From: Bacteroidota bacterium
Lineage (GTDB): Bacteria; Bacteroidota; Ignavibacteria; Kapaibacteriales; UBA2268
Direction: 5' to 3'
Assembly (NCBI GenBank): GCA_009777815.1
Contig: WRLB01000012.1
Location: forward strand, 1 to 34,915
Length of the DNA: 34,915 nt
Each line of letters begins with the position of its first letter. Position 1 is the stretch's first letter. The position numbers were made by a program, and so were the translations under genes. The notes under the pieces are model-generated. The model was not told the DNA's origin and ran no database searches. It saw only the letters and a program-made list of their open reading frames with translations. Shown here piece after piece: positions 34,896 to 34,915 of this stretch.

Positions 34896-34915
34896 CGTGT
34901 TTTAGTTGATGTTTT

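Overview
The window looks like an AT-rich chromosome segment from a bacterium of the Bacteroidota/Ignavibacteriota-Chlorobi group. Three signs support this. Secreted proteins end in type IX secretion (T9SS) C-terminal domains. Most genes have a TAnnTTTG -7 promoter element just upstream, in two cases with a TTTG -33 element exactly 20 bp further up. Purine-rich GGAG ribosome sites are the exception. A FlhF-type SRP GTPase suggests a flagellated lineage, which fits Ignavibacteria/Kapabacteria-like organisms better than typical gliding Bacteroidetes. A reverse rubrerythrin suggests an anaerobic or microaerobic life. The lineage is inference.

Layout, left to right: a giant secreted beta-helix T9SS protein (14-7915); a three-copy tandem promoter array driving a small lipoprotein (8237-8563); a minus-strand coiled-coil membrane protein (8764-10218); a 550-bp array of four promoter-hairpin-terminator units on the plus strand (10222-10770), which look like four tandem small noncoding RNA genes; a 21-bp minisatellite enclosed by 21-bp inverted repeats (10845-11042); flhF; a two-gene secreted-protein operon (12605-14094); a 7TM-HD phosphodiesterase; aspartate ammonia-lyase; a small coiled-coil protein; a YfhO-family membrane protein; thiC; tRNA-Arg(UCU); a three-gene surface-protein operon (S74/T9SS protein, lipoprotein, subtilisin; 23522-26830); mutS2 carrying a ~200-residue insertion made of repeats; a leucine-rich-repeat T9SS protein; reverse rubrerythrin; a polysaccharide flippase; fabH; and the terminator of a gene beyond the right edge.

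Housekeeping and envelope genes are mostly single, each with its own promoter. The two clear operons encode exported proteins. A family of short dispersed palindromes (core GCCGAAACAAGTTCGGC and relatives) fills many intergenic gaps, sometimes serving as a terminator, and has entered the mutS2 reading frame without breaking it.

The strongest candidates for something undescribed are the tandem sRNA-like array at 10222-10770 and the repeat-built, in-frame insertion between the ATPase signature and Walker B motif of MutS2. Next come the minisatellite with inverted-repeat ends, the triplicated promoter at 7977-8158, and an upstream element shared by the yfhO-like and rubrerythrin genes.
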